A DNA stretch of 64,000 nt from an uncultured Flavobacteriales bacterium (GCA_913058295.1 CAJXRD010000002.1:1-64000), one strand, 5' to 3'; counted from the stretch's first letter, positions 1-9,010 are shown. Notes: generated from the letters alone by a model not told the origin. Translations and numbers: made by a program.

Positions 1-548
1 TCTTATTAGATGAAATTGGGAGGGGGACTAGTACCTATGATGGTATTTCTATAGCCTGGGCAATTAGCGAATATTTGCATGAGCATCCAAGTAAAGCAAA
101 GACTTTATTTGCTACTCATTATCATGAGCTCAATGAAATGACAGAAACTTTTGATCGAATTAAAAACTATAATGTTTCGGTAAAAGAATTAAAAGACAAT
201 GTTCTTTTTCTTCGGAAATTAGTGCCTGGAGGTTCTCATCATAGTTTTGGGATTCATGTTGCGAAAATGGCAGGCATGCCGCAAGCTGTTTTAGATCGAG
301 CAAATAAAATATTAAAACGTCTTGAGAAATCCCATTCTTCTGAAGAGTTAACCGAAGAAATGAAGGCCATTGCAAAAGATGAAATGCAATTGAGTTTTTT
401 TAAATTAGACGATCCGCTTTTGGAAGATATAAAAAACGAAATTCTCGATTTAGATATTGACACTCTTACTCCTGTCGAAGCTTTAATGAAGCTAAATGAA
501 ATTAAACGAATGCTTCAACCAAAGGCAAACATTAAGTTTAAAAAATAA
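1..548 (+). CDS. mutS: DNA mismatch repair protein MutS, C-terminal part (gene cut by window start)
   Basis: The open frame enters from the left edge (first whole codon at 3) and ends with TAA at 548. It begins inside the ATPase domain: [14 protein letters not shown] is the Walker B/signature segment of MutS, followed by the switch segment [11 protein letters not shown] and the helix-turn-helix dimerisation part ([15 protein letters not shown]). The acidic C-terminal tail ([11 protein letters not shown]...LNEIKRML) is that of MutS1 rather than MutS2, which would carry a Smr domain. MutS recognises mismatches and signals to MutL. The N-terminal mismatch-binding, connector and lever domains lie outside the window. 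An internal ATG at 75 is not a start. Confidence 0.95.
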   Translation, partial: LLDEIGRGTSTYDGISIAWAISEYLHEHPSKAKTLFATHYHELNEMTETFDRIKNYNVSVKELKDNVLFLRKLVPGGSHHSFGIHVAKMAGMPQAVLDRANKILKRLEKSHSSEELTEEMKAIAKDEMQLSFFKLDDPLLEDIKNEILDLDIDTLTPVEALMKLNEIKRMLQPKANIKFKK

Positions 549-622
549 AAGACAATATTAAAATTATATCGTAAATTTATAGAGCGTTTTATCTGAAAAA
601 CAGAACCTTAAATTTATGGAGA

Positions 623-871
623 ATGATACCTGAAGAAATAAAATCTGTACTTGCGAATCTAATAGAAGCTAATATTTTACCTAAAACCATGTCTACAAAA
701 AAAGTGGTAAACTATTTAAAAAGTAAGGAATTCCATAGAGCTAAATTATACGAGCCAAAATTTAAAAAAATCCTAGGAAGACGTAGAAAAGGGGTCAGAA
801 ATTTTGAATTTGACACTCTAAAAGTAATAGAGTTTGAATTAAAATCTCAAGGCACTATAGATTTTTCATGA
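623..871 (+). CDS. small basic hypothetical protein (82 aa)
   Basis: ATG at 623, 74 bases after mutS, ends with TGA at 871. The product is lysine/arginine rich in its middle (KFKKILGRRRKGVRNFEF), with an amphipathic N-terminal helix (MIPEEIKSVLANLIEANILP) and no signal peptide or membrane segment. I do not recognise a family. The basic patch would fit nucleic-acid binding, but this is inference. Same strand as mutS, so it could be co-transcribed. No terminator is visible between the two genes. Confidence 0.6.
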   Translation: MIPEEIKSVLANLIEANILPKTMSTKKVVNYLKSKEFHRAKLYEPKFKKILGRRRKGVRNFEFDTLKVIEFELKSQGTIDFS

Positions 872-914
872 TTTTAAAATAGTGCAGATTCCCATTAAAC
901 ATTAGAGTTTTGGT

Positions 915-2156
915 TTAAGAATTACTTTTTTCCATTTCTAATAAATGAGCCATAGTAGGAATTATTCTTTTGTGTTTTGTCACAAATGGATTGGTTTTAT
1001 CCCATACATAACCAGCTAAGACTGCACAAATCTGAGCTTTGATTTCAGGATTTTCAGGTCTGTGAAAAAATAATTTCTGTAGGTTACCAGTATACCATTC
1101 ATTTACATAAGATTTAAAAACGGTTACTCCTTCGGTAATGTATTCCGTGTATTCTTTTTCCCAATCTACTGCATTTCCTTTTAATTGTTTTGCAACTAAC
1201 TTGGCTGCTAATAAAGAGGATTCTGTAGCAAAGGTTACTCCAGATGAGAAAACTGGATCTAAAAACTCTGTGCTATTACCAGTTAACACATAGCCTTTTC
1301 CATATAATTGTTTTACAGAAACAGAATAGTTTTTAATTAAAACTGGTTCGAATAAGTAGTCAATATCTTCGAATCGATCTTTAAAAAAATTGGATTGACG
1401 AACCATTGCTTGTAATTTTTCTGTGGTATTTCCATCAAAAGATTCGATATGTTCGGTAGGTCCAACGTAACCTATACTTGTGTTTCCGTCTGAAAATGGA
1501 ATTATCCATAACCAAGTTTGAGTATCTAAAACATCAAAAGTGATTCGAGTGCCTTGATATCCTTCAGGTCTTTTTAAATCTTTTACATGTGTAAATACAG
1601 AAGAGTGTTTTGGTAATTCTGAGGGTAGACTTAAATTTAACAATCTAGGTAAAACCCTTCCGTAACCACTAGAGTCAATTATGTTTTTGGCAGTAATGGT
1701 ATAATTGTTTCCGTTTTCATCTTTAATCGTTGTTGTGGAAACCCCATTTTCATCAAATGTAACAGCAATTACTTCATGTTCAAAAGCGATATCAACTCCT
1801 TTTTTTACAAGTTCTTGTGCCAAGACATTATCGAAATCTGCTCTTGGTACTTGCCAAGTCCAATCCCAACCATTACCATGTTTTTTGCTAAAATCGAATT
1901 CACATACTAGATCCCCTTGTAAAAAACGAGCACCTTCCTTTTTCTCAAAACCAAAACCCTTTAAAGCGTCTAATAGCCCAGCCTCTTCAAAGTGATCCAT
2001 ACACCGAGGTAATAAGCTTTCGCCAATAACAAATCTTGGGAACTTGCTTTTTTCTACTACTTTTATATTTACATTATTATTGTGTAAATAGGAAGCTGAA
2101 ACACATCCTGAAGGTCCTGCTCCAATGATTAAAACATCGATTATTGTGTCTTTCAA
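915..2156 (-). CDS. FAD-dependent halogenase-like monooxygenase, divergent from the flexirubin operon
   Basis: A 413-residue flavoprotein. The N-terminus has the Rossmann motif GAGPSG (residues 12-17). Halogenase hallmarks follow: WxWxIP appears as WLWIIP at 215-220, and a lysine in K-x-G-A-x-F (K73 in FEKKEGARF) sits where the catalytic lysine of flavin-dependent halogenases lies. A late FAD segment reads EFLDPVFSSGV. The family uses FADH2, O2 and halide to make enzyme-bound hypohalous acid and halogenates activated aromatic rings. Adjacency to the tyrosine ammonia-lyase suggests the flexirubin phenol ring is the target. Some known flexirubins are chlorinated. The start is TTG at 2156, since no ATG precedes the Rossmann motif. 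A non-halogenating geranylgeranyl-reductase-type oxidoreductase is the main alternative. Confidence 0.75.
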   Translation of the reverse strand: MKDTIIDVLIIGAGPSGCVSASYLHNNNVNIKVVEKSKFPRFVIGESLLPRCMDHFEEAGLLDALKGFGFEKKEGARFLQGDLVCEFDFSKKHGNGWDWTWQVPRADFDNVLAQELVKKGVDIAFEHEVIAVTFDENGVSTTTIKDENGNNYTITAKNIIDSSGYGRVLPRLLNLSLPSELPKHSSVFTHVKDLKRPEGYQGTRITFDVLDTQTWLWIIPFSDGNTSIGYVGPTEHIESFDGNTTEKLQAMVRQSNFFKDRFEDIDYLFEPVLIKNYSVSVKQLYGKGYVLTGNSTEFLDPVFSSGVTFATESSLLAAKLVAKQLKGNAVDWEKEYTEYITEGVTVFKSYVNEWYTGNLQKLFFHRPENPEIKAQICAVLAGYVWDKTNPFVTKHKRIIPTMAHLLEMEKSNS

Positions 2157-2186
2157 AATTGATTATTTTAGTGTAAAAAATTGTTT

Positions 2187-2194
2187 TAAATTTG
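2187..2194 (+). promoter_or_regulatory. -7 promoter element of the flexirubin operon
   Basis: TAAATTTG matches the Bacteroidota -7 consensus TAnnTTTG exactly. Transcription would begin about 2198, giving a leader of roughly 45 bases before the ammonia-lyase ATG at 2243. No good TTTG/TTG -33 box is seen at 19-21 bp upstream (the region reads TTATTTTAG), so an activator may be needed. Confidence 0.5.
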
Positions 2195-2205
2195 CATACT
2201 AAATT

Positions 2206-2229
2206 AATGATTTTAAATCTAAAATCATT
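2206..2229 (+). promoter_or_regulatory. perfect 10-bp inverted repeat in the leader of the flexirubin operon
   Basis: AATGATTTTA (2206-2215) and TAAAATCATT (2220-2229) are exact reverse complements separated by AATC. The repeat lies just downstream of the predicted start of transcription and 13 bases before the first start codon. It could be a repressor operator or an RNA hairpin that limits ribosome access. Sequence alone does not separate the two. Confidence 0.5.
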
Positions 2230-2242
2230 CAATAACTATTAA

Positions 2243-3763
2243 ATGTTAAAAGACAGAGGAAGTTTGGATATTGAGCGTTTTAAAGAAGTAGTTTTTAATG
2301 GTGATACGCTTCAGATAGACCAAACAGTAGTAGATAGAGTAACTAAAAGTTTCGAATTTCTTAAAGAATTTTCAGAAAATAAAATTATATATGGAGTAAA
2401 TACTGGTTTTGGTCCAATGGCTCAGTATAAAATTCAGGATTCAGAAAGAAATCAACTTCAATATAACCTAATAAGAAGTCACGCCTCAGGTACTGGAAAT
2501 CCTATAGACCCAAGATGTGTGAAAGCTGCAATGTTGGCCAGATTAAATACTTTGTGTTTAGGGAATTCTGGTGTACATGTTACCGTAATTCAATTAATGA
2601 CCGAGTTAATAAATCGTGATATAACACCTTTGATATTTGAGCATGGTGGTGTAGGAGCAAGTGGAGATTTGGTGCAATTAGCACATTTAGCTTTGGTGTT
2701 AATTGGAGAAGGGGAAGTGTTTTATAAAGGCGAATTAAAATCAACCAAAGAAGTTTTTGAAATTGAAAATTTAACTCCTATTGAAGTTAAATTACGAGAA
2801 GGACTAGCCTTGATGAATGGTACTTCGGTGATGACAGGTATTGGTCTTGTAAATACTGTTAATACTAGAAAGCTTTTAAATTGGGCAGTAATTTGTTCTT
2901 CAGCAATAAATGAAATAGTTCAAGCATATGACGATCATTTGTCTAGCGAATTAAATGAATCTAAAAAACATATAGGGCAACAGCAAATTGCACAAAAAAT
3001 GCGGGAGCATTTAAGTGATAGTACCTTAACAAGAAAGAGAGAACAACACTTATATAAAGATAATAATGGAGTGACTGTTTTTGAGGAAAAAGTTCAGGAA
3101 TATTATTCTTTGCGTTGTGTGCCTCAAATTTTAGGGCCAGTTTTAGATACTTTAAATCATACTGAAAAAATACTGATAGAAGAGGTAAATTCGGCAAATG
3201 ACAATCCTATTGTTAATGTTGAAAAAAAGAGTGTATACCACGGAGGTAATTTTCATGGAGATTATGTGTCTTTAGAAATGGATAAGTTAAAGCTGGTAGT
3301 GACTAAAATGACGATGCTAGCAGAAAGACAGTTAAATTATTTATTAAATTCACGTTTAAACGATTGCTTGCCACCTTTTGTAAACTTGGCAAAATTGGGT
3401 CTTAATTTTGGAATGCAAGGAGTACAGTTTACCGCAACTTCCACCACCGCTGAAAGTCAAATGCTATCGAACCCCATGTATGTGCATAGTATTCCAAATA
3501 ATAACGATAATCAAGATATTGTGAGCATGGGAACAAATGCAGCAACGATTACCAAGAAAGTAATTGAAAATTCTTTTGAAGTAATTGCAATAGAATTAAT
3601 CACCATTGTTCAAGCTATAGAATACCTTAAGGTACAGGATAAGGTGTCATCAGAAACGAAAAAAATGTACGATGCAATTAGAGAAATTGTTCCTATCTTT
3701 ACTGAAGACGTGGTGATGTACCCCTTTGTAAATAAGGTAAAAGAATATATTACTAATCATTAA
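2243..3763 (+). CDS. tyrosine ammonia-lyase (aromatic amino acid lyase, MIO enzyme)
   Basis: A 506-residue lyase of the HAL/PAL/TAL family. The self-cyclising Ala-Ser-Gly that forms the MIO cofactor is at 139-141 in GGVGASGDLVQLAH. The catalytic tyrosine is Y50 in IYGVNTGFGPMAQY. The NPMYVHSIPNNNDNQDIVSMG block near the C-terminus is also typical. From memory, long stretches agree with the F. johnsoniae tyrosine ammonia-lyase, so 4-coumarate from L-tyrosine is a likelier product than urocanate. There are no histidine-degradation genes nearby. It is the first gene of the plus-strand pigment operon and would supply the aryl starter unit of the polyene. Confidence 0.92.
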   Translation: MLKDRGSLDIERFKEVVFNGDTLQIDQTVVDRVTKSFEFLKEFSENKIIYGVNTGFGPMAQYKIQDSERNQLQYNLIRSHASGTGNPIDPRCVKAAMLARLNTLCLGNSGVHVTVIQLMTELINRDITPLIFEHGGVGASGDLVQLAHLALVLIGEGEVFYKGELKSTKEVFEIENLTPIEVKLREGLALMNGTSVMTGIGLVNTVNTRKLLNWAVICSSAINEIVQAYDDHLSSELNESKKHIGQQQIAQKMREHLSDSTLTRKREQHLYKDNNGVTVFEEKVQEYYSLRCVPQILGPVLDTLNHTEKILIEEVNSANDNPIVNVEKKSVYHGGNFHGDYVSLEMDKLKLVVTKMTMLAERQLNYLLNSRLNDCLPPFVNLAKLGLNFGMQGVQFTATSTTAESQMLSNPMYVHSIPNNNDNQDIVSMGTNAATITKKVIENSFEVIAIELITIVQAIEYLKVQDKVSSETKKMYDAIREIVPIFTEDVVMYPFVNKVKEYITNH

Positions 3764-3772
3764 ATTAATGTC

Positions 3773-4903
3773 ATGAAAAAATCGATTTTATTAGTATTCG
3801 CATTTGTATTTATTACAGGTAATTATTTTGCTCAGGAATTAGCGCTAGTTGTAGAGGATGGAAAGGCAGGATATATTAATAAATCTGGAGAAATGGTTAT
3901 TCCGACTAAGTTTGAAAATGCCGGAAAATTTTCTGAAGGATATGCAGCAGCATCCGAAAATGGTAAAGTTTGGGGGCTTATCAACACAAACGGAGACTGG
4001 GTAATACCCCCAGAATACGATAAAATGAAAGCTTTTAATTCAGGATTTATTGTGGTGTTAAAGGATGACCAATGGAAGCATGTGGATGCTACCAACAAAG
4101 TATTAGAAATTCCTGCAACAGAAAAAGTTTTCGATTTTAAAGATGGTGTTGCATTTTATAGAGTTGAAAAGAAAATAGGCTTGATAGGAACCGATGGGAA
4201 AGTAATTTTAGAACCTACATACGATGTAATTAAGGCATTTAGAAATGGGCATGCTAAAGTTAGAAATAATGATAAATGGGGAATGATTGATACTTCCGGG
4301 AAAGTAATAGTTAATTTAAATTATGAAGGAGTTGGTGATTATAGTTCGGTAGGAATTTGGGCTAAAAAAGGAGAGACATATGGAGTGATTTCGGATAATC
4401 AATTTCATGAAAATTCAGAAATCAATAAAATTTCAGATTTTCATTATGGTGAAAATTTAACTTATGCTCGTAAAGATAAATTATGGGGATTTGTAAATGC
4501 AAAAGCAGAATGGGTAATACAGCCAGAATTTGCAAAAGTAAAAGCGTTTAGAAATGGTATGGCACCAGCATTAAAAGGAAAGCTTTGGGGTTTTATCAAT
4601 GAAAAAGGAGAAATGGTAATACCTGAATCTTATAAAGATGCTGAGGTTTTTGCTGAAAATGGATTAGCTCCAGTAAAAGAAAAAAAATTATGGGGATTTA
4701 TTGATGAAAGCGGTACCATGAAAATTGAAGAAGGCTATGAAATTACTGCCAAAGGATTTTCTATGTTTTCTAAAAATAATATAAAAGGATTCCATAATGG
4801 TTTGGCTAGAGTTTCTGCAAAAAAGAAATGGGGTTATATTAATGCGGATGGCGAATTGTTAGATGGGAAATGGTATGAACGTGCTGAGTTGTTTTCAAAA
4901 TAA
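3773..4903 (+). CDS. secreted WG-repeat protein
   Basis: Starts with a signal peptide (MKKSILLVFAFVFITGNYFA, cleavage after about residue 20). The rest is a series of roughly eight WG/KWG repeats, recognisable as W/Y-G-hydrophobic-I/V-x-x-x-G-x-x-V-I-P followed by a Y/F-D/E segment (for example WGLINTNGDWVIPPEY and WGFINEKGEMVIP). WG repeats form beta-hairpin scaffolds with no known enzymatic activity. It begins 10 bases after the lyase. Its place between lyase and reductase suggests a pigment-related envelope role, which is inference. Confidence 0.85.
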   Translation: MKKSILLVFAFVFITGNYFAQELALVVEDGKAGYINKSGEMVIPTKFENAGKFSEGYAAASENGKVWGLINTNGDWVIPPEYDKMKAFNSGFIVVLKDDQWKHVDATNKVLEIPATEKVFDFKDGVAFYRVEKKIGLIGTDGKVILEPTYDVIKAFRNGHAKVRNNDKWGMIDTSGKVIVNLNYEGVGDYSSVGIWAKKGETYGVISDNQFHENSEINKISDFHYGENLTYARKDKLWGFVNAKAEWVIQPEFAKVKAFRNGMAPALKGKLWGFINEKGEMVIPESYKDAEVFAENGLAPVKEKKLWGFIDESGTMKIEEGYEITAKGFSMFSKNNIKGFHNGLARVSAKKKWGYINADGELLDGKWYERAELFSK

Positions 4904-4926
4904 GAATAGATTTCGAAGAATAGTTG

Positions 4927-5679
4927 ATGAAAGAAAAAACAGAAAAAATTAAATACGCATTAGTAACAGGAGGGTCAAGAGGTATTGGAAGTGCAATTTG
5001 CCTTCAATTAGCAAAAGATTCCAATTATAAGTTACTAATTAATTATAGAGGAAATAAAGAAGCTGCTGAAGCTACTTTAGAGAATGTAAAAGCATTAGGA
5101 GGACAAGGAGAACTACTTCAGTTTGATGTTGCTAATGCAGAGCAGGTTGCTACAGTGTTAGATAATTGGCAGGATAACAATAAGGATGCTATTATAGAAG
5201 TGATTGTCAATAATGCGGGAATTACCAAGGACAATTTGTTTATGTGGATGAAAAGGGAAGATTGGACAAATGTTATCGATACTAGTTTACACGGATTCTT
5301 TAATGTAACCAATCATTTAATTCAGAAATTATTGGTAAATAGGTATGGTCGAATCATTAATATGGTTTCGGTTTCTGGATTAAAAGGAACAGCGGGTCAA
5401 ACAAATTATTCAGCTGCAAAAGGAGCTGTAATTGCAGCTACAAAAGCTTTAGCTCAAGAAGTTGCTAAGCGTAAAATCACGGTTAATGCAGTTGCTCCAG
5501 GCTTTATAGTTTCAGATATGACCAGTGACTTGGATGAAAAAGAACTTAAAAAAATGATTCCAGTAAATCGCTTTGGAAAGGCGGAAGAAGTAGCGCATTT
5601 GGTTTCTTTTTTGGCTTCAGATAAATCATCTTATATAACAGGGGAAGTGATTAATATTAACGGCGGAATTTATTCATAA
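4927..5679 (+). CDS. 3-oxoacyl-ACP reductase, FabG-like short-chain dehydrogenase
   Basis: The start chosen is ATG 4927. A TTG directly before it at 4924 is in frame but adds only one residue. The product of about 250 residues has the NADP-binding TGGSRGIG at 14-21, the NNAG motif, the catalytic Ser and YxxxK (SGLKGTAGQTNYSAAKGA), and the FabG-typical ending SYITGEVININGG. It would reduce the beta-keto group after each condensation on an ACP, giving the hydroxyacyl substrate for the hot-dog dehydratases. It corresponds to ApeQ of aryl-polyene clusters. The ketosynthase gene follows after 16 bases. Confidence 0.92.
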   Translation: MKEKTEKIKYALVTGGSRGIGSAICLQLAKDSNYKLLINYRGNKEAAEATLENVKALGGQGELLQFDVANAEQVATVLDNWQDNNKDAIIEVIVNNAGITKDNLFMWMKREDWTNVIDTSLHGFFNVTNHLIQKLLVNRYGRIINMVSVSGLKGTAGQTNYSAAKGAVIAATKALAQEVAKRKITVNAVAPGFIVSDMTSDLDEKELKKMIPVNRFGKAEEVAHLVSFLASDKSSYITGEVININGGIYS

Positions 5680-5695
5680 AAAACACTTTTAGCAG

Positions 5696-6919
5696 ATGAG
5701 GAGAGTCGTAATAACGGGAATGGGAATTTACTCTTGTATTGGTAAAAACTTGGATGAAGTAAAAGAATCCTTACAAGAAGGGAAATCTGGAATTGTTTAC
5801 GATAAAGATAGAGAGAGCTTTGGTTTTCGATCTTGCTTAACTGGAATGGTAGCCCCTTTAACACTTAAAAAAGAGCTTCATCGAAGACAAAGGATAAGTA
5901 TGGGCGAAGAATCTACTTATGCCTATGTTGCTACTATTGAAGCTTTAAAAAATGCTAAAATAAATCAAGAATATATTGACGCCAATGAGGTGGGAATAAT
6001 TTATGGAAATGATAGTACTTCTAAATCTGTAATTGAATCTGTAGATAAAATAAGAGATAAAAAAGACACGACCTTAGTGGGTTCTGGGGCTATTTTTAAA
6101 GCTATGAATTCTACGGTTACTATGAATTTATCCACTATTTTTAAATTAACTGGAGTCAATTTTACTATTAGTGCTGCTTGTGCAAGTGGATCTCATTCTA
6201 TTGGGATGGCATATCAGTTAATAAAAAGTGGATTGCAAGATTGTGTAATCTGTGGTGGAGCTCAGGAGATCAACAAATTTGGAATGGCAAGTTTTGATGG
6301 TTTAGGGGTTTTTTCATTAAATACCGATGATCCTGCAAAGGCTTCTCGCCCTTTCGATAAAGATAGGGATGGTTTAGTGCCTAGTGGAGGTGGAGCAACA
6401 TTAATTGTTGAAAGTTATGAGTCTGCTATAAAGCGAGGAGCACCAATTTTAGGTGAAATAATTGGTTATGGATTTTCTTCTAATGGCGAACATATTTCTA
6501 CTCCAAATTCAAGAGGTCCAGCAAAAGCAATGCAAAAAGCGTTAGACCAAGCTAATTTATCGCCAGAAGCTATAGATTATATAAATGCCCATGCCACATC
6601 AACACCAGTGGGTGATACTAATGAGGCCAAGGCGATATATGAAGTTTTTGGAGCCTGTAATACACCTGTTAGTTCTACAAAATCTATGACAGGTCATGAA
6701 TGCTGGATGGCAGGTGCTAGTGAAGTTATTTATTCTATGTTAATGATGGAACATTCATTTGTTGCTCCTAATATTAATTTGGAAAACCCAGATGAAAGTG
6801 CTTCAAAATTAAATTTGATCAACAAAACACTAAATAAAAAAATTGACGTATTTTTGTCCAATTCTTTCGGGTTTGGAGGTACAAACTCAGCATTAATTAT
6901 TAAGAAATTCCAATCCTAA
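5696..6919 (+). CDS. beta-ketoacyl-ACP synthase (FabF-type), catalytically complete
   Basis: A 407-residue thiolase-fold ketosynthase with the full triad: Cys162 (SAACASGS), His299 (INAHATSTPVGD) and His334 (KSMTGHECWMAG), plus the closing FGFGGTNS glycine loop. It would elongate acyl-ACP with malonyl-ACP during polyene assembly. An ACP gene follows two bases later, so translation is probably coupled. Whether this is the main polyene synthase or one making the fatty chains for the resorcinol part cannot be told from sequence. Confidence 0.9.
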   Translation: MRRVVITGMGIYSCIGKNLDEVKESLQEGKSGIVYDKDRESFGFRSCLTGMVAPLTLKKELHRRQRISMGEESTYAYVATIEALKNAKINQEYIDANEVGIIYGNDSTSKSVIESVDKIRDKKDTTLVGSGAIFKAMNSTVTMNLSTIFKLTGVNFTISAACASGSHSIGMAYQLIKSGLQDCVICGGAQEINKFGMASFDGLGVFSLNTDDPAKASRPFDKDRDGLVPSGGGATLIVESYESAIKRGAPILGEIIGYGFSSNGEHISTPNSRGPAKAMQKALDQANLSPEAIDYINAHATSTPVGDTNEAKAIYEVFGACNTPVSSTKSMTGHECWMAGASEVIYSMLMMEHSFVAPNINLENPDESASKLNLINKTLNKKIDVFLSNSFGFGGTNSALIIKKFQS

Positions 6920-6921
6920 AA

Positions 6922-7182
6922 ATGAGCAACTTGGCGACGATGACAAAAGAAGATATTATTATTAAAACAAATGCTTTCCTTATAGATGAGTTTGAAGTAG
7001 ACGAAGATGACATTAGTTCAGATGCAGATTTAAAGGAAACCTTAGAACTAGATAGTTTAGACTATGTAGATTTAGTTGTTTCGGTAGAATCTAACTTTAA
7101 TGTCAAGCTAAATGCAGATGATTTTACTGGGATAGTAACCCTTCAAAATTTCTACGACCTACTAGAAAAAAAATTAAAATAA
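6922..7182 (+). CDS. acyl carrier protein 1 of the pigment cluster
   Basis: An 86-residue acidic four-helix protein. The phosphopantetheine attachment site is Ser45 in LELDSLDYVDLVVSVE, and the N-terminus has a hydrophobic helix (IIIKTNAFLIDEFEVDEDDI). It carries the growing chain for the cluster's own type II synthase rather than serving bulk fatty acid synthesis. It sits between a ketosynthase and an acyltransferase with spacings of 2 and 9 bases. Confidence 0.92.
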   Translation: MSNLATMTKEDIIIKTNAFLIDEFEVDEDDISSDADLKETLELDSLDYVDLVVSVESNFNVKLNADDFTGIVTLQNFYDLLEKKLK

Positions 7183-7191
7183 AAATTACAA

Positions 7192-8073
7192 ATGGCTCAA
7201 TGGGATGGTAAATCTAGGGGAGTTGTTTTAGGCTATAAAATATTTATTTTTTTCATTCAAAATTTAGGGATTCGATCTGCTTATTTTATCCTATATTTTG
7301 TTGCGTTTTACTTTCTGTTTTTCTCCGGAGATGGAACAAAAGCTATTTTTTATTACTTTAATAAAAGACTTGGCCATTCTAAGTTTAACAGTTTTTTAAA
7401 AGTATATAAAAGCTATTATAGCTTTGGACAAACAATCATAGATAAGTTTGCAATTGCATCTGGTTTAAAAGATAAATTTACTTATAATTTCGACGGAGAG
7501 AGTAGTTTAAAGAATATTCTAAAAGAGAAAAAAGGTGGGATATTAATTAGTGCACATATTGGTAATTTTGAAATTGCAGAATATTTTTTTTCTAGAGTAG
7601 ATGAGTTTTCTACTCAGATTAATTTAGTCACCACAGACAATGAACATCAGGCTATAAAAAGTTATCTAGACAGTATTTCTGTAAAGTCTAACATGAAATT
7701 TATCATCATCAAAGATGACATGTCCCATGTTTTTGAAATGAATAGTGCGTTAAGCAATAATGAGTTAATTTGTTTTACAGGAGATCGTTACTTTGAAGGA
7801 AATAAAATTTTAACAGAAAAGCTATTAGGAAAAGAAGCAGATTTTCCTGCAGGAGCATTTCTTTTGGGTTCACGATTAAATGTGCCCGTAATATTTTTGT
7901 ATATTATTAAAGAATCCTCTAAACGTTATCATTTTTTTGCTGAAGAGGCTGTTTTTAAAAATAGAGATGCTCAAGATTTATTGAAAAAATATACAGAAAG
8001 TATCGAGAAGATTTTAAAAAAATACCCCTATCAATGGTTTAATTATTTCGATTTTTGGAAGGATATAAAATAA
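7192..8073 (+). CDS. LpxL/HtrB-family lysophospholipid-type acyltransferase
   Basis: A 293-residue protein with an N-terminal membrane segment (about residues 13-45) and the LPLAT motif H-x4-E as H122-IGNF-E127 in SAHIGNFEIAE. The downstream block GDRYFEGNKIL...FPAGAFLLGSRLNVPVIF is characteristic of lipid A acyltransferase-like proteins. These enzymes transfer acyl groups from ACP at the inner membrane. It is comparable to ApeD of aryl-polyene clusters. Here it may attach the polyene acyl chain to its acceptor, but the acceptor is not shown by sequence. Confidence 0.85.
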   Translation: MAQWDGKSRGVVLGYKIFIFFIQNLGIRSAYFILYFVAFYFLFFSGDGTKAIFYYFNKRLGHSKFNSFLKVYKSYYSFGQTIIDKFAIASGLKDKFTYNFDGESSLKNILKEKKGGILISAHIGNFEIAEYFFSRVDEFSTQINLVTTDNEHQAIKSYLDSISVKSNMKFIIIKDDMSHVFEMNSALSNNELICFTGDRYFEGNKILTEKLLGKEADFPAGAFLLGSRLNVPVIFLYIIKESSKRYHFFAEEAVFKNRDAQDLLKKYTESIEKILKKYPYQWFNYFDFWKDIK

Positions 8074-8080
8074 TATTATT

Positions 8081-9010
8081 TTGAAAAAAGTACTAGTAAT
8101 TTATTACACCCAATCTGGACAGTTATTGGATATTTCTAAAAATATCACTCAAGAATTAGAAGATTCTGTTGAAGTCGACCTATCCTATTATGAAATTAAA
8201 TTAAAAAAGAACTTTCCTTTTCCCTGGAATAAAAAGGCGTTTTTTAATTCTTTTCCGGAAACTTTTTTACAGATCGAAACGGATTTAGTAGACCTAGAAA
8301 ATCCTATTTTACAAGGAAAATACGACTTGATAATTTTGTCTTACCAAGTTTGGTATTTGTCCCCATCCATTCCCGTTAATTCATTTTTAAAAAATGATAT
8401 CGCAAAACCATTATTAGAAAATACTCCTATAATTACAGTTAATGGAAGTAGAAATATGTGGATAATGGCTCAAGAAAAGATAAAAATATTATTAACTAAT
8501 AATAATGCAAACCTTGTAGGAAATATTGCATTAGTGGATAGGCATATCAATCATATTAGTGTTATTACCATTGTACATTGGATGATGACAGGTTTGAAAA
8601 CAAAATATTTGGGGGTTTTCCCTAAACCAGGAGTTTCAGATAAGGACATTAAGGAATCCTCTAAATTTGGCCCAATTATTTTAAAAACTCTTTTGAGTTC
8701 TAAGTTTAATGATTTGCAAAATCAATTGCTTGATAAAAAGGCGGTTAAAATAAAGCCCTTTTTAATTGTAATGGATAAAAGAGCAAATATTTTATTTGGA
8801 AAATGGGCTCGTTTTATTTTTTCAAAAGGGAAACCTAATAGCAAGGAACGTCAGCCATATATTAAATTATTTAGCATATATTTAGTGATTGCAATTTGGT
8901 TGATAGCGCCAATTGTATTTTTATTATTTTTGTTGACTTTCATTCCATTTACTAGGAAAAGAATAAGCGATAAAAAATATTACTCATCTGTACAGTTAAA
9001 GAAGGATTAA
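8081..9010 (+). CDS. darA: dialkylresorcinol-forming enzyme DarA
   Basis: A 309-residue protein beginning with a flavodoxin-like beta strand and phosphate loop (VLVIYYTQSGQLLDISKNI), followed by SYQVWYLSPSIPVNSF. A C-terminal membrane anchor spans about 270-293 (IYLVIAIWLIAPIVFLLFLLTF). This matches the DarA family, proposed to aromatise the DarB condensation product to a 2,5-dialkylresorcinol. The start is TTG at 8081 with no usable ATG. The stop overlaps the darB ATG by one base (TAATG). The DarA/DarB pair defines the resorcinol half of flexirubin. Confidence 0.85.
   Translation: MKKVLVIYYTQSGQLLDISKNITQELEDSVEVDLSYYEIKLKKNFPFPWNKKAFFNSFPETFLQIETDLVDLENPILQGKYDLIILSYQVWYLSPSIPVNSFLKNDIAKPLLENTPIITVNGSRNMWIMAQEKIKILLTNNNANLVGNIALVDRHINHISVITIVHWMMTGLKTKYLGVFPKPGVSDKDIKESSKFGPIILKTLLSSKFNDLQNQLLDKKAVKIKPFLIVMDKRANILFGKWARFIFSKGKPNSKERQPYIKLFSIYLVIAIWLIAPIVFLLFLLTFIPFTRKRISDKKYYSSVQLKKD

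Noticed and set aside
1-74. Possibility that mutS is truncated by a real break
   Set aside because: The frame is open to the first base and carries the conserved Walker B motif, so the cut is only the window edge.
1705-1995. 96-codon plus-strand open frame opposite the halogenase-like gene
   Set aside because: Serine/phenylalanine-rich antisense shadow of a well-supported flavoprotein.
2243-3763. Histidine ammonia-lyase (hutH) annotation
   Set aside because: No hutU, hutI or hutG nearby. The setting requires a 4-coumarate source, and the sequence matches remembered tyrosine ammonia-lyase from F. johnsoniae far better.
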